Notes under the pieces: generated by a model
What the model was told of the DNA's origin: nothing
The model's input: only the letters and a program-made list of their open reading frames with translations
Database searches by the model: none
Part shown: positions 24,898 to 33,939 of the stretch, one piece after another
How positions within the stretch are numbered: position 1 is the stretch's first letter
Layout: every line of letters begins with the position of its first letter
Position numbers and translations under genes: made by a program
From: Streptomyces sp. CBMA29
GTDB taxonomy: Bacteria; Actinomycetota; Actinomycetes; Streptomycetales; Streptomycetaceae
Direction: 5' to 3'
Length of the DNA: 59,195 nucleotides
NCBI RefSeq assembly: GCF_014596445.1
Contig: NZ_MECL01000060.1
Span: 1-59,195 of the forward strand

Positions 24898-25515
24898 TCA
24901 GCCCTCCCCAGAGGTCGCGTCGTTGAGCGGGCGGCCGGCCGCCGCCTCGTCGTCGTCGTCCAGGACGTCCACCACCGACACGTCCACCACGGCGACGTCC
25001 AGGCCGATCACCGCGTGCGCCGCGTTCATGACGCGTTCGCGGACGGCCGCGGCGGCCCCGGGGACGGTACGGCGCAGGCCGATGGCCACCTCGATGCGGA
25101 CCCGCAGCGGCACGCGCGGCAGCGGCAGGCCCGGCAGGACGTAGCGCGCGGGCTCGCGGGCCGCGGTGATCCGGCAACTCCCGGCCACGACACCGGGAAC
25201 CGCGTCCGCGGCCTGCCGGAAGAGCCGGGCGGCGGCGGTCTCGGTGATCCAGTCGTCGGCCGCGGGGTCGCCGAGCGGTACGAGGCGGCCGGGCCGCAGT
25301 TCGGTCCGCACCAGGTCCATCACGCGGGCGGCCAGATCGGGCGCGGGCAGGTCACGTACCGCCAGCGCCTGGTGCACGGCCTGGTCGAGCTGGGCCAGTT
25401 CGGCGAGCGAGTCCCGGCAGTGCGGGCAGTCCTCGTGGCCGGGGGCGGGCTCGCCGCTCTCCCACAGATCGGCCAACGAGGCGTCGCAGGCCAGGAGTTC
25501 GTCGTCTAGCGCCAT
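24898..25515 (-). CDS. Putative zinc-finger N-terminus fused to an Asp23 domain
   Basis: 205 aa. Residues 1-60 look like the start of a zinc-binding anti-sigma factor: acidic helix MALDDELLACDASLADLWES, then GHEDCPHCRDSLAEL with a His and two Cys (H-x2-C-x2-C, close to the HxxxCxxC of ZAS proteins), then a helix. Residues about 90-190 are Asp23-like (ETAAARLFRQAADAVPGVVA through AVVDVSVVDVLDDDDE). It starts 10 bp inside the end of the ECF sigma gene, the normal place for an anti-sigma factor. Inference: a soluble anti-sigma/Asp23 hybrid, since no membrane segment is present. Confidence 0.65.
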   Translation of the reverse strand: MALDDELLACDASLADLWESGEPAPGHEDCPHCRDSLAELAQLDQAVHQALAVRDLPAPDLAARVMDLVRTELRPGRLVPLGDPAADDWITETAAARLFRQAADAVPGVVAGSCRITAAREPARYVLPGLPLPRVPLRVRIEVAIGLRRTVPGAAAAVRERVMNAAHAVIGLDVAVVDVSVVDVLDDDDEAAAGRPLNDATSGEG

Positions 25516-26156
25516 GTGTCCATCGCCTCCGTCAGATAGCGGCGGGCGCGGAAGATCCGTCCCCGGACGGCCGGTTCGCCGATCCCCACGGCGGCGGCGA
25601 TCTCGTCGTACGACAGGCCGTGGAATTCGCGCAGCACCCAGCAGGCGCGCTGCTCGGGGGTGAGCCCGGCCAGCGCGCGGTGCAGCGCCTCGGCCGACGC
25701 GGCGGACTCCGCGGCGCGGACGGGCGAGGACTGGTACTCGGGCGCGGCGGGTTCGAGGATCGAGTCCAGTGGCTGGGTGGGGCGGCGGCCCCTGAGGACG
25801 TTCAGGCAGCGGTTCGTCACGATGCGGTACATCCACGTGCCGAAGGCCGCGTTCCTGCGGAACTCCGGGAGCCGTCGCCACGCGCTGACATACGCGTCCT
25901 GCACCGCGTCCTCCGCCTCGGCGTCGTTGCCGAGCAACCGGCGCGCCAGGCGCAGCAGTTCGCCGCTGTGCCGCCGTACCAGGATCTCGAATGCCTCGTC
26001 GTCGCCCTCGCTCGCGCGAGCGACCAGCAGGTCTTCCTCCCGGCCGGACACCGGCAACTCCCGGCCGGACAACAGCGACTCCCGTCCGGACACCGGCAAC
26101 TCCGGCTCGGGCGGGGGCACATGCGACGGCGCCCCGTCGGACGCCTCACCGGACAC
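25506..26156 (-). CDS. ECF RNA polymerase sigma factor
   Basis: 216 aa. Region 2 (DDEAFEILVRRHSGELLRLA through TWMYRIVTNRCLNVLR) and region 4 (LTPEQRACWVLREFHGLSYD, then IAAAVGIGEPAVRGRIFRAR) are both intact. The first 45 residues are an extra low-complexity part built from a 7-residue repeat (SGRELPV-like). The start is therefore uncertain: GTG 26156 as given, or a later codon close to EEDLLVARAS. The next gene, overlapping by 10 bp, is the probable antagonist. It probably drives the Asp23 genes around it, though no promoter match was found. Confidence 0.9.
   Translation of the reverse strand: MSGEASDGAPSHVPPPEPELPVSGRESLLSGRELPVSGREEDLLVARASEGDDEAFEILVRRHSGELLRLARRLLGNDAEAEDAVQDAYVSAWRRLPEFRRNAAFGTWMYRIVTNRCLNVLRGRRPTQPLDSILEPAAPEYQSSPVRAAESAASAEALHRALAGLTPEQRACWVLREFHGLSYDEIAAAVGIGEPAVRGRIFRARRYLTEAMDTWR
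26041..26103. repeat. Three 21-bp tandem repeats in the ECF sigma N-terminus
   Basis: Three units starting cggccggac / cggccggac / cgtccggac, each 21 bp and in frame, encode the SGRE-containing heptads at the N-terminus of the sigma factor. Confidence 0.75.
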
Positions 26157-26331
26157 GGCACCGCACCGGGTCCTCGGCGGCGAGCAGAGGCACGTACAAG
26201 CAGGTCAACGTCGTCCGTCCAACAGGTGATCGCGGTCCACGGGGGTGTGCCGTACGGCACCGGGTTCGGGCGAGCGGCAGCGGCGTGCGGGGGCGCCGGG
26301 GTGGGACAGCCCCGGCGCTCCCGGAGAACGG

Positions 26332-26838
26332 CTACTGCACTCGTCCCTCGGTGGGGGTCTCGTCGTCCTCGTCGGGCAGGTGCACGTCCACGATCGAGAC
26401 GTTGACCTCGACGACCTCGAGCCCGGTCATGCGCTCGACGGCGGAGATCACGTTCTCCCGTACGTCGGCGGACACATCGGTGATGGCGACGCCGTACTCG
26501 ACGACCAGCTCCAGGTCCACGGCCGTCTGCCGCTCGCCGACCTCGACCTTGACGCCGCGGGTCACGTTGGGACGGCCGCCGGGGACGCGGTCGCGGATGG
26601 CGCCCATGCTGCGGGCGAGGCTGCCGCCGAAGTCGTGGACGCCGAGCACCTCGCGTGCCGCCATGCCCGCGATCTTCTCCACGACGGAATTGGCGATGGA
26701 CGTACGGCCGCGCTCGGCGGGCACGCGGAAGGCGTCTCCGGCTCGCTTCTCCAGGCCCTGCCCCTTGCCGCCGTCGTCGTTGCGGTCCGTGCTGGTGCGC
26801 TGGGCCGAAACCGGCGCTTCGGCCTTCGTCGTGGTCAT
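26332..26838 (-). CDS. Asp23/Gls24-family envelope stress protein
   Basis: 168 aa. A disordered N-terminus of about 45 residues is followed by the classic Asp23 domain: RGRTSIANSVVEKIAGMAAR, then VEVGERQTAVDLELVVEYGV and ISAVERMTGLEVVEVNVSIV near the end. ATG 26838 follows GGAG at good spacing; an in-frame upstream start is less likely. It is the first gene in the minus-strand run, 175 bp before the ECF sigma gene. Confidence 0.88.
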   Translation of the reverse strand: MTTTKAEAPVSAQRTSTDRNDDGGKGQGLEKRAGDAFRVPAERGRTSIANSVVEKIAGMAAREVLGVHDFGGSLARSMGAIRDRVPGGRPNVTRGVKVEVGERQTAVDLELVVEYGVAITDVSADVRENVISAVERMTGLEVVEVNVSIVDVHLPDEDDETPTEGRVQ

Positions 26839-27044
26839 AACCGGATCTCCAGGTGTACGCAGTGCACCGGCCGGGTCGCGCGGATCCACGGACGCGGATC
26901 GCACGACGGTGGATCGTACGAATACGCCGACCCTACGGTGCGTGTGGCGGCCTCATGGGCCCTGACATCGTTAAGACACCACTGATCCGAAGACCTCACG
27001 CGCGGATTCGGGGTCTTCTCGAAGAGATTCCCGCCGAGGTCGGC

Positions 27045-27067
27045 GAATCCGGGCCAGGCCCGGATTC
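27045..27067 (-). terminator. Hairpin after the VOC gene
   Basis: gaatccgggcc and its complement (27045-27055, 27057-27067) form a perfect palindrome around one base, just past the end of the VOC gene on the minus strand. Confidence 0.6.
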
Positions 27068-27098
27068 TGAGGCTCCGCGACCTCGGTCCCGGCGGGGC

Positions 27099-27494
27099 TC
27101 AGACCTCGGTGCGCACCCAGAGGCAGAAGGGGTGACCGGCCGGGTCGAGGAAGATCCGCGTGTCGTCCTGCGGCTGGTACGCGGCCAGGGCGGCGCCGCA
27201 GGCCAGGGCGGTGGCGGTGCCCGCCGCGAGGTCGGTGACCTCGAAGTCGAGATGCAGCATCATCTGCTGGGCGGCGGGGGCGGAGGGCCAGGTCGGCGGG
27301 GTGTAGAGGGGCTCGGTCTGGAAGGACAGGCCCGTGCCGCCGCCGGGCGGGTTGAGCTTGACCCAGTCGGGCTCCCGCGCGGTGACCTCCCAGCCGAGCA
27401 GCCGCCGGTAGAAGTCGGCGAGCGCCGTCGCGTCGGGCGCGTCGAGGACGACGGCGGTGAAGGTCGTACGCAGTGGCGCGGTCGGCTCCGACAT
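27099..27494 (-). CDS. VOC-family (glyoxalase-like) protein
   Basis: 131 aa, two beta-alpha-beta-beta-beta units of the vicinal oxygen chelate fold: TAVVLDAPDATALADFYRRL, then MLHLDFEVTDLA, and IFLDPAGHPFCLWV at the end. Metal ligand candidates are His in MLHLDFE and those in DPAGHPF. Members range from glyoxalases to antibiotic-resistance proteins, so the reaction is open. It lies between the xylA terminator and the Asp23 run. Confidence 0.85.
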   Translation of the reverse strand: MSEPTAPLRTTFTAVVLDAPDATALADFYRRLLGWEVTAREPDWVKLNPPGGGTGLSFQTEPLYTPPTWPSAPAAQQMMLHLDFEVTDLAAGTATALACGAALAAYQPQDDTRIFLDPAGHPFCLWVRTEV

Positions 27495-27613
27495 CGGTCT
27501 CCCCTGGTCGCGGCGGGCCGGGCGGCACGGTGGGCGGCCGGGCGGGTCGGCCCGGCTCTTGGGCGTGCGGCCCGTTTCCGGTCCAGCCTGGCACCGGGCA
27601 CCGACAACGCGGC

Positions 27614-27660
27614 GCCGCCTCTCCGCCGCCGGACGGATCGACCGGCGGCGGGGAGGCGGC
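27614..27660 (-). terminator. Long hairpin terminator of xylA
   Basis: A 19-bp stem with one mismatch (27614-27632 with 27642-27660) and a 9-nt loop, about 130 bp past the xylA stop. The rest of the 293-bp gap holds no gene. Confidence 0.75.
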
Positions 27661-27787
27661 GGGAGCCATTCGTACGGGCCCCGGGGGCGCGGGGCCCGCG
27701 GAGCGCCCGGCTCAGGCGGCCGTGCGCTCGCGCGGCGTCAGCGTCCCCTTCCCGACCGCCGCCGGCCAGGGCGGTGGTCGCCTGCGG

Positions 27788-28978
27788 TCAGCGGACACCC
27801 AGCAGGTGGTCCATGGCGAGCTGGTCGAGCGCTTCGAACGCCATGCCGCGCTCGGCCGCCGCCTCGACGTCGAAGTCCTCGTACGCGCTTCGGTCGGCGA
27901 GCAGTCCGGCCAGCCTTCCGCCCAGCGTGTCCTGCTCGCCGAGCGTCGGGAGGGCCAGCTCGTCCAGGCGCGAGGCGCGCAGCGCGGCCTGCACCTCGGG
28001 GTCGGCGCGGAAGGCGGCGGCGCGCTCCTTGAGGATCAGGTAGTTGCGCATGCAGCCCGCGGCCGACGCCCACACCCCGTCGTAGTCCTCGGTACGCGGC
28101 GGCTTGAAGTCGAAGTGGCGCGGCCCCTGGTATCCGGCGGTCTCCAGCAGGTCGACCAGCCAGAAGGCGGAGCGCAGGTCGCCCGCGCCGAAGCGGAGGT
28201 CCTGGTCGTACTTGATGCCGGTCTGGCCGTTGAGGTCGATGTGGAAGAGCTTGCCGTGCCACAGCGCCTGGGCGATGCCGTGCGGGAAGTTGAGCCCGGC
28301 CATCTGCTCGTGGCCGACCTCGGGGTTGACGCCCACGATGTCGGGGCGCTCCAGCGAGTTGATGAAGGCCAGCGCGTGGCCGACGGTCGGCAGCAGGATG
28401 TCGCCGCGCGGCTCGTTCGGCTTCGGCTCGACCGCGAACCGCAGGTTGTAGCCCTGCTCGGTGACGTACTCGCCGAGCAGGTCGAACGCCTCCTTCATCC
28501 GGTCGAGCGCCAGCCGTACGTCCTTGGCCCCGCCGGACTCCGCGCCCTCCCGGCCGCCCCACGCCACATACGTCTCCGCGCCCAGCTCGGCGGCGAGGTC
28601 GATGTTGCGGAGGGTCTTGCGCAGCGCGAAGCGGCGGACGTCGCGGTCGTTGGCGGTGAAGGCGCCGTCCTTGAAGACGGGGTGCGTGAAGAGGTTCGTG
28701 GTCAGCATCGGGGTGGTCATCCCGGTGGTGTCCAGCGCCTGCCGGAACCGCTTGACCAGCGCGTCGCGCTCCGCGTCCGTCGAGCCGAACGGGATCAGAT
28801 CGTCGTCGTGGAAGGTGACGCCGTACGCGCCCAGCTCGGAGAGCCGGTTGACGGACTCGACCGGGTCCAGCGGGGCGCGGGTGGCGTCGCCGAACGGGTC
28901 GCGGCCCTGCCAGCCGACGGTCCACAGGCCGAAGGTGAACTTGTGCTCGGGGGCCGGGGTAAGACTCTCGGAAGTCAT
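27788..28978 (-). CDS. xylA: Xylose isomerase
   Basis: 396 aa, the length and sequence of Streptomyces xylose isomerases (xylose to xylulose; glucose to fructose in industry). Catalytic His57 and Asp60 are in [11 protein letters not shown]. The metal ligand Glu is in [11 protein letters not shown] near 185, with further ligands in NPEVGHEQM and HIDLNGQ. It diverges from xylB across 55 bp that hold a likely XylR operator, and ends before a strong hairpin. Confidence 0.97.
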   Translation of the reverse strand: MTSESLTPAPEHKFTFGLWTVGWQGRDPFGDATRAPLDPVESVNRLSELGAYGVTFHDDDLIPFGSTDAERDALVKRFRQALDTTGMTTPMLTTNLFTHPVFKDGAFTANDRDVRRFALRKTLRNIDLAAELGAETYVAWGGREGAESGGAKDVRLALDRMKEAFDLLGEYVTEQGYNLRFAVEPKPNEPRGDILLPTVGHALAFINSLERPDIVGVNPEVGHEQMAGLNFPHGIAQALWHGKLFHIDLNGQTGIKYDQDLRFGAGDLRSAFWLVDLLETAGYQGPRHFDFKPPRTEDYDGVWASAAGCMRNYLILKERAAAFRADPEVQAALRASRLDELALPTLGEQDTLGGRLAGLLADRSAYEDFDVEAAAERGMAFEALDQLAMDHLLGVR

Positions 28979-28998
28979 TGCGACTGGCTCCTATTCGT

Positions 28999-29020
28999 CA
29001 GACTGTTAAACAAATTAGTA
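28999..29020. promoter_or_regulatory. Candidate XylR operator between xylA and xylB
   Basis: On the minus strand the A/T-rich stretch TACTAATTTGTTTAACAGTC (29020-29001) resembles half of the XylR (ROK family) operator known from Bacillus, TTAGTTTGTTT. It fills the short gap between the divergent start codons, so binding would block both genes. The symmetry is imperfect. Confidence 0.55.
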
Positions 29021-29033
29021 TGCGAGGCCAGCG

Positions 29034-30497
29034 ATGGGAAGTGGCGCTCGCGAAGGGATCGGGAATCGCATGGGGTCGAAAGCAGGGACGGGACGGGTCG
29101 TACTCGGGGTGGACAGCTCCACGCAGTCCACGAAAGTGCTGGCCGTCGACGTGGACAGCGGCGCCGTCCTGGCCAGTGGGCAGGCGCCGCACACGGTCAG
29201 CTCGGGGGCCGGACGCGAGACCGACCCCGAGGTGTGGTGGACGGCGCTGCGCGACGCGATCGGGCAGACCGGGGAGTACGCGGCGCGCGCCGAGGGGATA
29301 TCGGTCGGCGGGCAGCAGCACGGGCTGGTCGTCCTCGACGCCGCCGGGCGCCCGCTGCGGCCCGCGCTGCTGTGGAACGACGTACGGTCCGCGCCGCAGG
29401 CCGCCGCGCTCGTCGAACGGCACGGCGCGCAGTGGTGGGCCGAGCGCTTCGGCTCCGTGCCCGCGGCCAGCTTCACCGCCGCCAAGTGGGCGTGGCTCAC
29501 CGAGCACGAGCCCGAGGTCGCGGCAGCAGCAGCGGCCGTACGGCTCCCCCACGACTTCCTCACCGAACGCCTCGGCGGCGCCGCCGTCACCGACCGCGGT
29601 GACGTCTCCGGCACCGGCTGGTGGGCCTCGGGCACCGAGACCTACGACGACGGGCTGCTCGCCGAGATCGGGCTCGACCCCGCGCTGCTGCCGACGGTCC
29701 TCGGGCCCGGCGAGGAGGCGGGCGCCGTCTCCGCCTCCGCCGGTCTGTCCCTGCGGCCCGGCGCCCTCGTCGCCTCCGGCACCGGTGACAACGCCGCCGC
29801 CGCGCTGGGCCTCGGCCTCGGGCCCGGACGCGCCGTCCTCAGCCTCGGTACCTCCGGTACGGTCTACGCCGTTTCGCGGCGGCGGCCCACCGACGCGTCC
29901 GGGACCGTGGCGGGGTTCGCCGCCGCCGACGGGGGGTGGCTCCCCCTCGCCTGCACCCTCAACTGCACGCTGGCCGTCGACAAGGTGGCCGCGCTCCTGC
30001 GGCTCGACCGGGAGGAGGTGGAGCCCGGCGGCTCCGTCGCCTTCCTGCCCTTCCTCGACGGTGAGCGCACGCCCAACCTGCCCTACGCCTCGGGGCTGCT
30101 GACCGGCCTGCGCCACGACACGTCCGCCGGACAGGTGCTCCAGGCCGCCTACGACGGGGCCGTCTTCGCGCTTCTCTCCGCCCTCGACCAGGTACTCGCC
30201 GTGGACTCCGCCCCCTCCGACCAGCCCCTTCTCCTCATCGGCGGCGGCGCCCGGGGCACGGCCTGGCTCGACACCGTTCGCCGTCTTTCGGGGCGGGCCG
30301 TTCAGGTGCCGCGCGCGGCGGAGTTGGTCGCCCTGGGCGCTGCCGCGCAGGCCGCCGCTCTTCTCACCAAGGAGGCTCCCTCGGCCATCGCGCTCCGCTG
30401 GGGTACCGCCGCCGGGGCTCTCCACCCGCCCCTTCCCCGCGATGACGCTGCCCTCGCGCGCCTCTCCTCCGCCCTCCCCTTGGCGGGCGCCCGCTGA
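29034..30497 (+). CDS. xylB: Xylulokinase
   Basis: 487 aa. FGGY-family kinase phosphorylating xylulose. N-terminal ATPase-fold motif LGVDSSTQSTKVLAVD, substrate loop SVGGQQHGLV, and SGTGDNAAAALG with the probable catalytic Asp near residue 245; the adenosine motif is GGGARGTAW near 405. ATG 29034 has GAGG 6 nt upstream; ATG 29070 in the same frame would match the shorter N-terminus of relatives and is possible. A foldback repeat cassette begins 30 bp after its stop, separating it from xylR. Confidence 0.95.
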   Translation: MGSGAREGIGNRMGSKAGTGRVVLGVDSSTQSTKVLAVDVDSGAVLASGQAPHTVSSGAGRETDPEVWWTALRDAIGQTGEYAARAEGISVGGQQHGLVVLDAAGRPLRPALLWNDVRSAPQAAALVERHGAQWWAERFGSVPAASFTAAKWAWLTEHEPEVAAAAAAVRLPHDFLTERLGGAAVTDRGDVSGTGWWASGTETYDDGLLAEIGLDPALLPTVLGPGEEAGAVSASAGLSLRPGALVASGTGDNAAAALGLGLGPGRAVLSLGTSGTVYAVSRRRPTDASGTVAGFAAADGGWLPLACTLNCTLAVDKVAALLRLDREEVEPGGSVAFLPFLDGERTPNLPYASGLLTGLRHDTSAGQVLQAAYDGAVFALLSALDQVLAVDSAPSDQPLLLIGGGARGTAWLDTVRRLSGRAVQVPRAAELVALGAAAQAAALLTKEAPSAIALRWGTAAGALHPPLPRDDAALARLSSALPLAGAR

Positions 30498-30527
30498 ATC
30501 CGCCCCCTCCCTGGTGCGGCGCCCGTT

Positions 30528-30721
30528 TTTTCCCGCCCGCCCACCCGTGCGAGTGCTTTCTCCGTCTGCGGGTGCCGCCCGTGCCTGGTCGGTCCCGGCC
30601 CGGGGTACCTCCTCGAAATCCGTAACACCTGGCCCTGCGTATCCGGTGCCGTTCCTGTCAACGTATTTCTGCGGGGGCACCCCGGCCCGTCCCCTCCGGG
30701 TACGTCGGCGTCCGCCTGTCC
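30528..30721 (+). repeat. Cassette A left arm
   Basis: 194 bp. It begins with TTTTCCCGCCCGCCCACCCG, contains GGTACCTCCTCGAAAT at 30604-30619 and TATTTCTGCGGGGGCACC near 30664-30681, and ends with GCGTCCGCCTGTCC. The same order and spacing occur in the other three arms. Confidence 0.85.
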
Positions 30722-31161
30722 GTGGGGGCTGAGGGGGGGGCGGGGGGTGGGTGGGTTCGGGTACGTCGGCGGGTGCCTGCCCGGCGGGGGCGGGGGGCTC
30801 GGGCACCTCGGCGTCCGGCTGCTGGTTGGGGCGGCCGGGGAGGGGGGTGGGCGGGCTCTCGGGTACGTCGGCGGGTGCCTGTCCGGCGGGGGTGGCGGAG
30901 GGGGTGGGGATTGTTCCGGCGAACCGTCCTGCGCGGTGCCCCCTTCCGGTTGGTCGGAGAGGCGGGCTCCTTCCACCCGGGTGGAGGGTCGGGTGGCGCA
31001 GGGGTCCGGCCCCCACCTACTCCCTCCCCCCCTCAGCCACAGCGGACAGGCGACCACCGCCGTACCCAAACCCACCCACCCCCGCCACCCCTCAGCCACA
31101 GCGGACAGGCGACCGCCGACGTACCCGAACCCACCCACCCCCCCTCCCGGCCACCCCCACC

Positions 31162-31355
31162 GGACAGGCGGACGCCGACGGGCGAGGAGGGGACGGGCCG
31201 GGGTGCCCCCGCAGAAATACGTTGACAAGAAGGTCACCGGATGCGCAGGGCCAGGTGTTACGGATTTCGAGGAGGTACCCCGGACCGGGACCGACCAGGC
31301 ACAAGCGGCACCCGCAGACGGAGAACACACCCGCACGGGTGGGCGGGCGGGAAAA
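31162..31355 (-). repeat. Cassette A right arm (inverted copy)
   Basis: 194 bp, the reverse complement of the left arm with scattered substitutions and no net length change. The GGTACC anchor (31274-31279) lies at the same offset (76 bp) from the outer end. The outer end is about 55 bp before the xylR start. Confidence 0.85.
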
Positions 31356-31410
31356 GACAGGTCTGCGGCGGAGCCGCACATACTTGGGGGGATGGGATGG
31401 GGAGGACGGC

Positions 31411-32586
31411 GTGGGTAAGGGAATGGGCGCGCAGGCGGGCCTGAGGCGCCGCAACCTGGCACTGGTCATGCGGGCCCTCGCGGCAGGCGAGAACGTCACG
31501 CGCGCCGCCGTCGCGGCAGAGGTCGGCCTGACGAGGGCAACCGTCTCGACGCTGGTGGACGAACTGCTGGCGGCCGGCCTGGTGGAAGAGCGCGGCGCGC
31601 AGCGCCCCGGCACCGTCGGCCGCCCAGGCACCGCCCTGGCCCTGAGCGAGCGCGGCCCCGCCGGCCTCGGCGCCGAGGTCGGCGTCGACCACCTGGCCGC
31701 CTGCGTGGTGGACCTGCGCGGAACCGTCCGCTGCCACGCCGAGGCGAAGGCGGCGAACCGCGGCCGCCCGGCCGCCGAAGTGCTGGCGGAACTGGCCGAG
31801 TTGACGGCGAAGGTGACCAGGGAGGCGGCCGGAAGCGGCCTGCGCCCGGTCGCCACGACAGTGGCGGTCCCCGGCCTGGTCGGAAAGGACCGCGGCACGG
31901 TCCTGCGCGCCCCGAACCTGGGCTGGGAGGACGTGGCCGTCGCGGCCCCCCTCGGCGAGGGCACGGTCGTGGAGAACGAGGCGAATCTCGGCGCGCTCGC
32001 CGAACTGTGGCTCGGCGGCCACGAGAAGCTCGCGGACTTCGTGCACGTCTCCGCGGAGATCGGCATCGGCGCCGCCCTCGTCGTGGAGGGCCGCCTGTTC
32101 CGCGGCGCCCGCGGCTTCGCGGGCGAGCTGGGCCACGTACCGGTACACCCGGACGGCCCCTTGTGCTCGTGCGGCGCGCACGGCTGCCTGGAGACGTACG
32201 CGGGCGAGGAGGCGCTGCTGCGGGCGGCGGGGGTGGGCACGGGCGGCGGCCCGGCGCTGCGGGCGGCGGCGGCCGACGGCGACCCGGCGGCGCTGAAGGC
32301 GCTGGAGGAGGCGGGCGCGGCGCTCGGCATCGCGCTGAGCGGCGCGGTGAACCTGCTGGACCCGCAGGCGGTGGTGGTCGGCGGCCCGCTGGCCGAACTG
32401 GCGCCGTGGCTGCTGCCGGGCGTCCGGCGGGAGCTGGCGGCCCGCGTCACCGACCGGCAGTGGCGCCCTGAGGACGTGGTGACGTCCAGGCTGGGCCGTG
32501 ACGGGGTGCTGCGCGGCGCGGCGTACAGCTCCGTACGCACGGTGCTGGAGGACCCGGCGGGCTGGGCCCTCCAGCAGGAGGCGTAG
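31411..32586 (+). CDS. xylR: ROK-family repressor, probable XylR
   Basis: 391 aa. The N-terminal helix-turn-helix (ALAAGENVTRAAVAAEVGLT, then RATVSTLVDELLAAG) precedes a ROK sugar-kinase-like domain: ATTVAVPGLVG, VENEANLGALAELW, and the zinc motif CSCGAHGCLETYAGEEAL near 250. Position beside xylAB identifies it as the xylose repressor. GTG 31411 is preferred because GGGGAGGA lies upstream; ATG 31423 is an alternative. The frame stays open far upstream into the repeat cassette, but that part is not protein-like. It is convergent with the L,D-transpeptidase gene (15 bp). Confidence 0.92.
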   Translation: MGKGMGAQAGLRRRNLALVMRALAAGENVTRAAVAAEVGLTRATVSTLVDELLAAGLVEERGAQRPGTVGRPGTALALSERGPAGLGAEVGVDHLAACVVDLRGTVRCHAEAKAANRGRPAAEVLAELAELTAKVTREAAGSGLRPVATTVAVPGLVGKDRGTVLRAPNLGWEDVAVAAPLGEGTVVENEANLGALAELWLGGHEKLADFVHVSAEIGIGAALVVEGRLFRGARGFAGELGHVPVHPDGPLCSCGAHGCLETYAGEEALLRAAGVGTGGGPALRAAAADGDPAALKALEEAGAALGIALSGAVNLLDPQAVVVGGPLAELAPWLLPGVRRELAARVTDRQWRPEDVVTSRLGRDGVLRGAAYSSVRTVLEDPAGWALQQEA

Positions 32587-32601
32587 AGGACGGTAGAGGA
32601 C

Positions 32602-33939
32602 TTACGCCTGCGGAGCCGTCCATGCCGCCCAGGACACGTTCCAGCCGTTGAGCCCGTTGTCCGGCTGGATCGTCTTGTCGGCGGAGTCCTTGACGATGAC
32701 GACGTCACCGACCATGGAGTTGTTGTAGAACCAGGCGGCCGGGGTGCTGCCGTCCTTGCCGCCCTTGGTGTCGCTCAGACCGATGCAGCCGTGGCTGGTG
32801 TTGACGGTGCCGAAGATCGACTTGCTGCCCCAGTAGTTGCCGTGGATGAAGGTCCCGGAGTTGCTGAGCCGCATGGCGTGCGGGACGTCGGGGATGTCGT
32901 ACTCGCCCTTGCCGTCGTCCTCGGTGAAACCGACCGTCGCGCCGTTCATCCGCGTGGTCTGGTACTTCTCGGAGATGACCATCTGGCCGTTGTACGTGCT
33001 GTGGTCCGGGGCGCCCGCGGAGATCGGGATGGTCTTGAGGACCTTGCCGTCGCGGACGACGGTCATCTGGTGGGTCGCGGCGTCGACGGTGGAGACCTGG
33101 GAGCGGCCGACGGTGAAGTTCACCGTCTTGTCCTGGACGCCGTAGATGCCCGCGCCGCCCTTGACGCCGTCGAGCGTGAGCTTGAGGGAGACGTGCGAGC
33201 CCGCCTGCCAGTACTGCTGGGGGCGGAAGTCGAGCCGGGTGGAGCTGAACCAGTGGCCCTCGACCCGCTGGCCGCTGCTGGAGGTCACCGACACCGCGGC
33301 CTCGACGGCGGCGCGGTTGGTGATCGCCTTGTCGAAGTTGATCGAGACCGGCATGCCGACGCCGACGGTGGAGCCGTCCTCCGGCGTGAAATAGCCGATG
33401 AAGCTGCTGGAGGCGGAGACGGTCGCGAAGGTGCCGTTCGCCGCGGCCGTACGGCCCTGGGAGTCGGTGGCGGCGGCCGATATCGCGTACTGCGTGCCGC
33501 GGGCCAGCGCGGCGTCCGGGGTCCAGCTCGTGCGGTCGGCGGATATGGTGCCCGCGATCTTGTTGCCGGTGGCCTTGGACGTCATCGTGACCGAGGTCAG
33601 GGTGCCACCGGCCACGGTGACCTTGGCGTCGTTGTGGATGCTCGCGCCGGTGCTGCCGTCCTTGGGCGTGATGGTGATCTTCGCGTCGGACGCCTGCTTC
33701 GCCGCCGCGGCGTCCTCCTTGGACTGGGCGGCGGCCGACGGGGACTGTCCGCCCGACGGGGACGAGCTGGCGGAGCTGGTCGGCTTGTCGCCGCCCGCGG
33801 CCTTGTCGCCGCCGCCTCCGCCGCCGCACGCCGTCAGCGTGACGGCACCGCCGATCAGCACCGCGGCAGCCGCGAGTGTGCGGCGGCGGGTGAACGGCGA
33901 GCGCTTGGCGGGGGCATGTGCGTTGTCGGGCGGCGTCAC
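32602..33939 (-). CDS. L,D-transpeptidase lipoprotein (Ig-like plus YkuD)
   Basis: 445 aa. The lipoprotein signal ends in LTAC at about residue 37. A Gly/Ser linker and two Ig-like domains (about 90-290) precede the YkuD catalytic domain, whose motif is IHGNYWGSKSIFG, then TSHGCIGLS with the nucleophilic Cys near 386. These enzymes make 3-3 peptidoglycan crosslinks outside the membrane; the layout matches LdtMt2-type enzymes. GTG 33939 is chosen because GGAG is 6 nt upstream; the ATG at 33993 would add a non-signal stretch. Confidence 0.93.
   Translation of the reverse strand: MTPPDNAHAPAKRSPFTRRRTLAAAAVLIGGAVTLTACGGGGGGDKAAGGDKPTSSASSSPSGGQSPSAAAQSKEDAAAAKQASDAKITITPKDGSTGASIHNDAKVTVAGGTLTSVTMTSKATGNKIAGTISADRTSWTPDAALARGTQYAISAAATDSQGRTAAANGTFATVSASSSFIGYFTPEDGSTVGVGMPVSINFDKAITNRAAVEAAVSVTSSSGQRVEGHWFSSTRLDFRPQQYWQAGSHVSLKLTLDGVKGGAGIYGVQDKTVNFTVGRSQVSTVDAATHQMTVVRDGKVLKTIPISAGAPDHSTYNGQMVISEKYQTTRMNGATVGFTEDDGKGEYDIPDVPHAMRLSNSGTFIHGNYWGSKSIFGTVNTSHGCIGLSDTKGGKDGSTPAAWFYNNSMVGDVVIVKDSADKTIQPDNGLNGWNVSWAAWTAPQA

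Larger units (their letters stand above)
30528..31355. repeat. Foldback repeat cassette A (xylB-xylR gap)
   Basis: An 828-bp nested palindrome occupies nearly all of the 913 bp between xylB and xylR. Two inverted arms of 194 bp each (30528-30721 and 31162-31355) flank 440 bp that is itself built of short units around a core close to GTCGGCGTCCGCCTGTCC: four in plus orientation on the left, three in the opposite orientation on the right. Several long frames cross it, but none has a ribosome-binding site and their composition follows the repeats. It matches cassette B (55085-55971) unit for unit in layout and closely in arm sequence. No transposase, target-site duplication or recognised family is seen. 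Confidence 0.85.

Noticed and set aside
30442..30732. Open frame through cassette A left arm (also present in the other arms) with a segment like STYFCGGTP.
   Set aside because: No ribosome-binding site or proper start; it is frameshifted in the B right arm by a 1-bp deletion, so coding is unlikely.
30751..31410. Extension of the xylR frame upstream through cassette A.
   Set aside because: The added residues are Gly/Ala repeats from the palindrome units; GTG 31411 has a strong ribosome-binding site and gives the normal ROK N-terminus.
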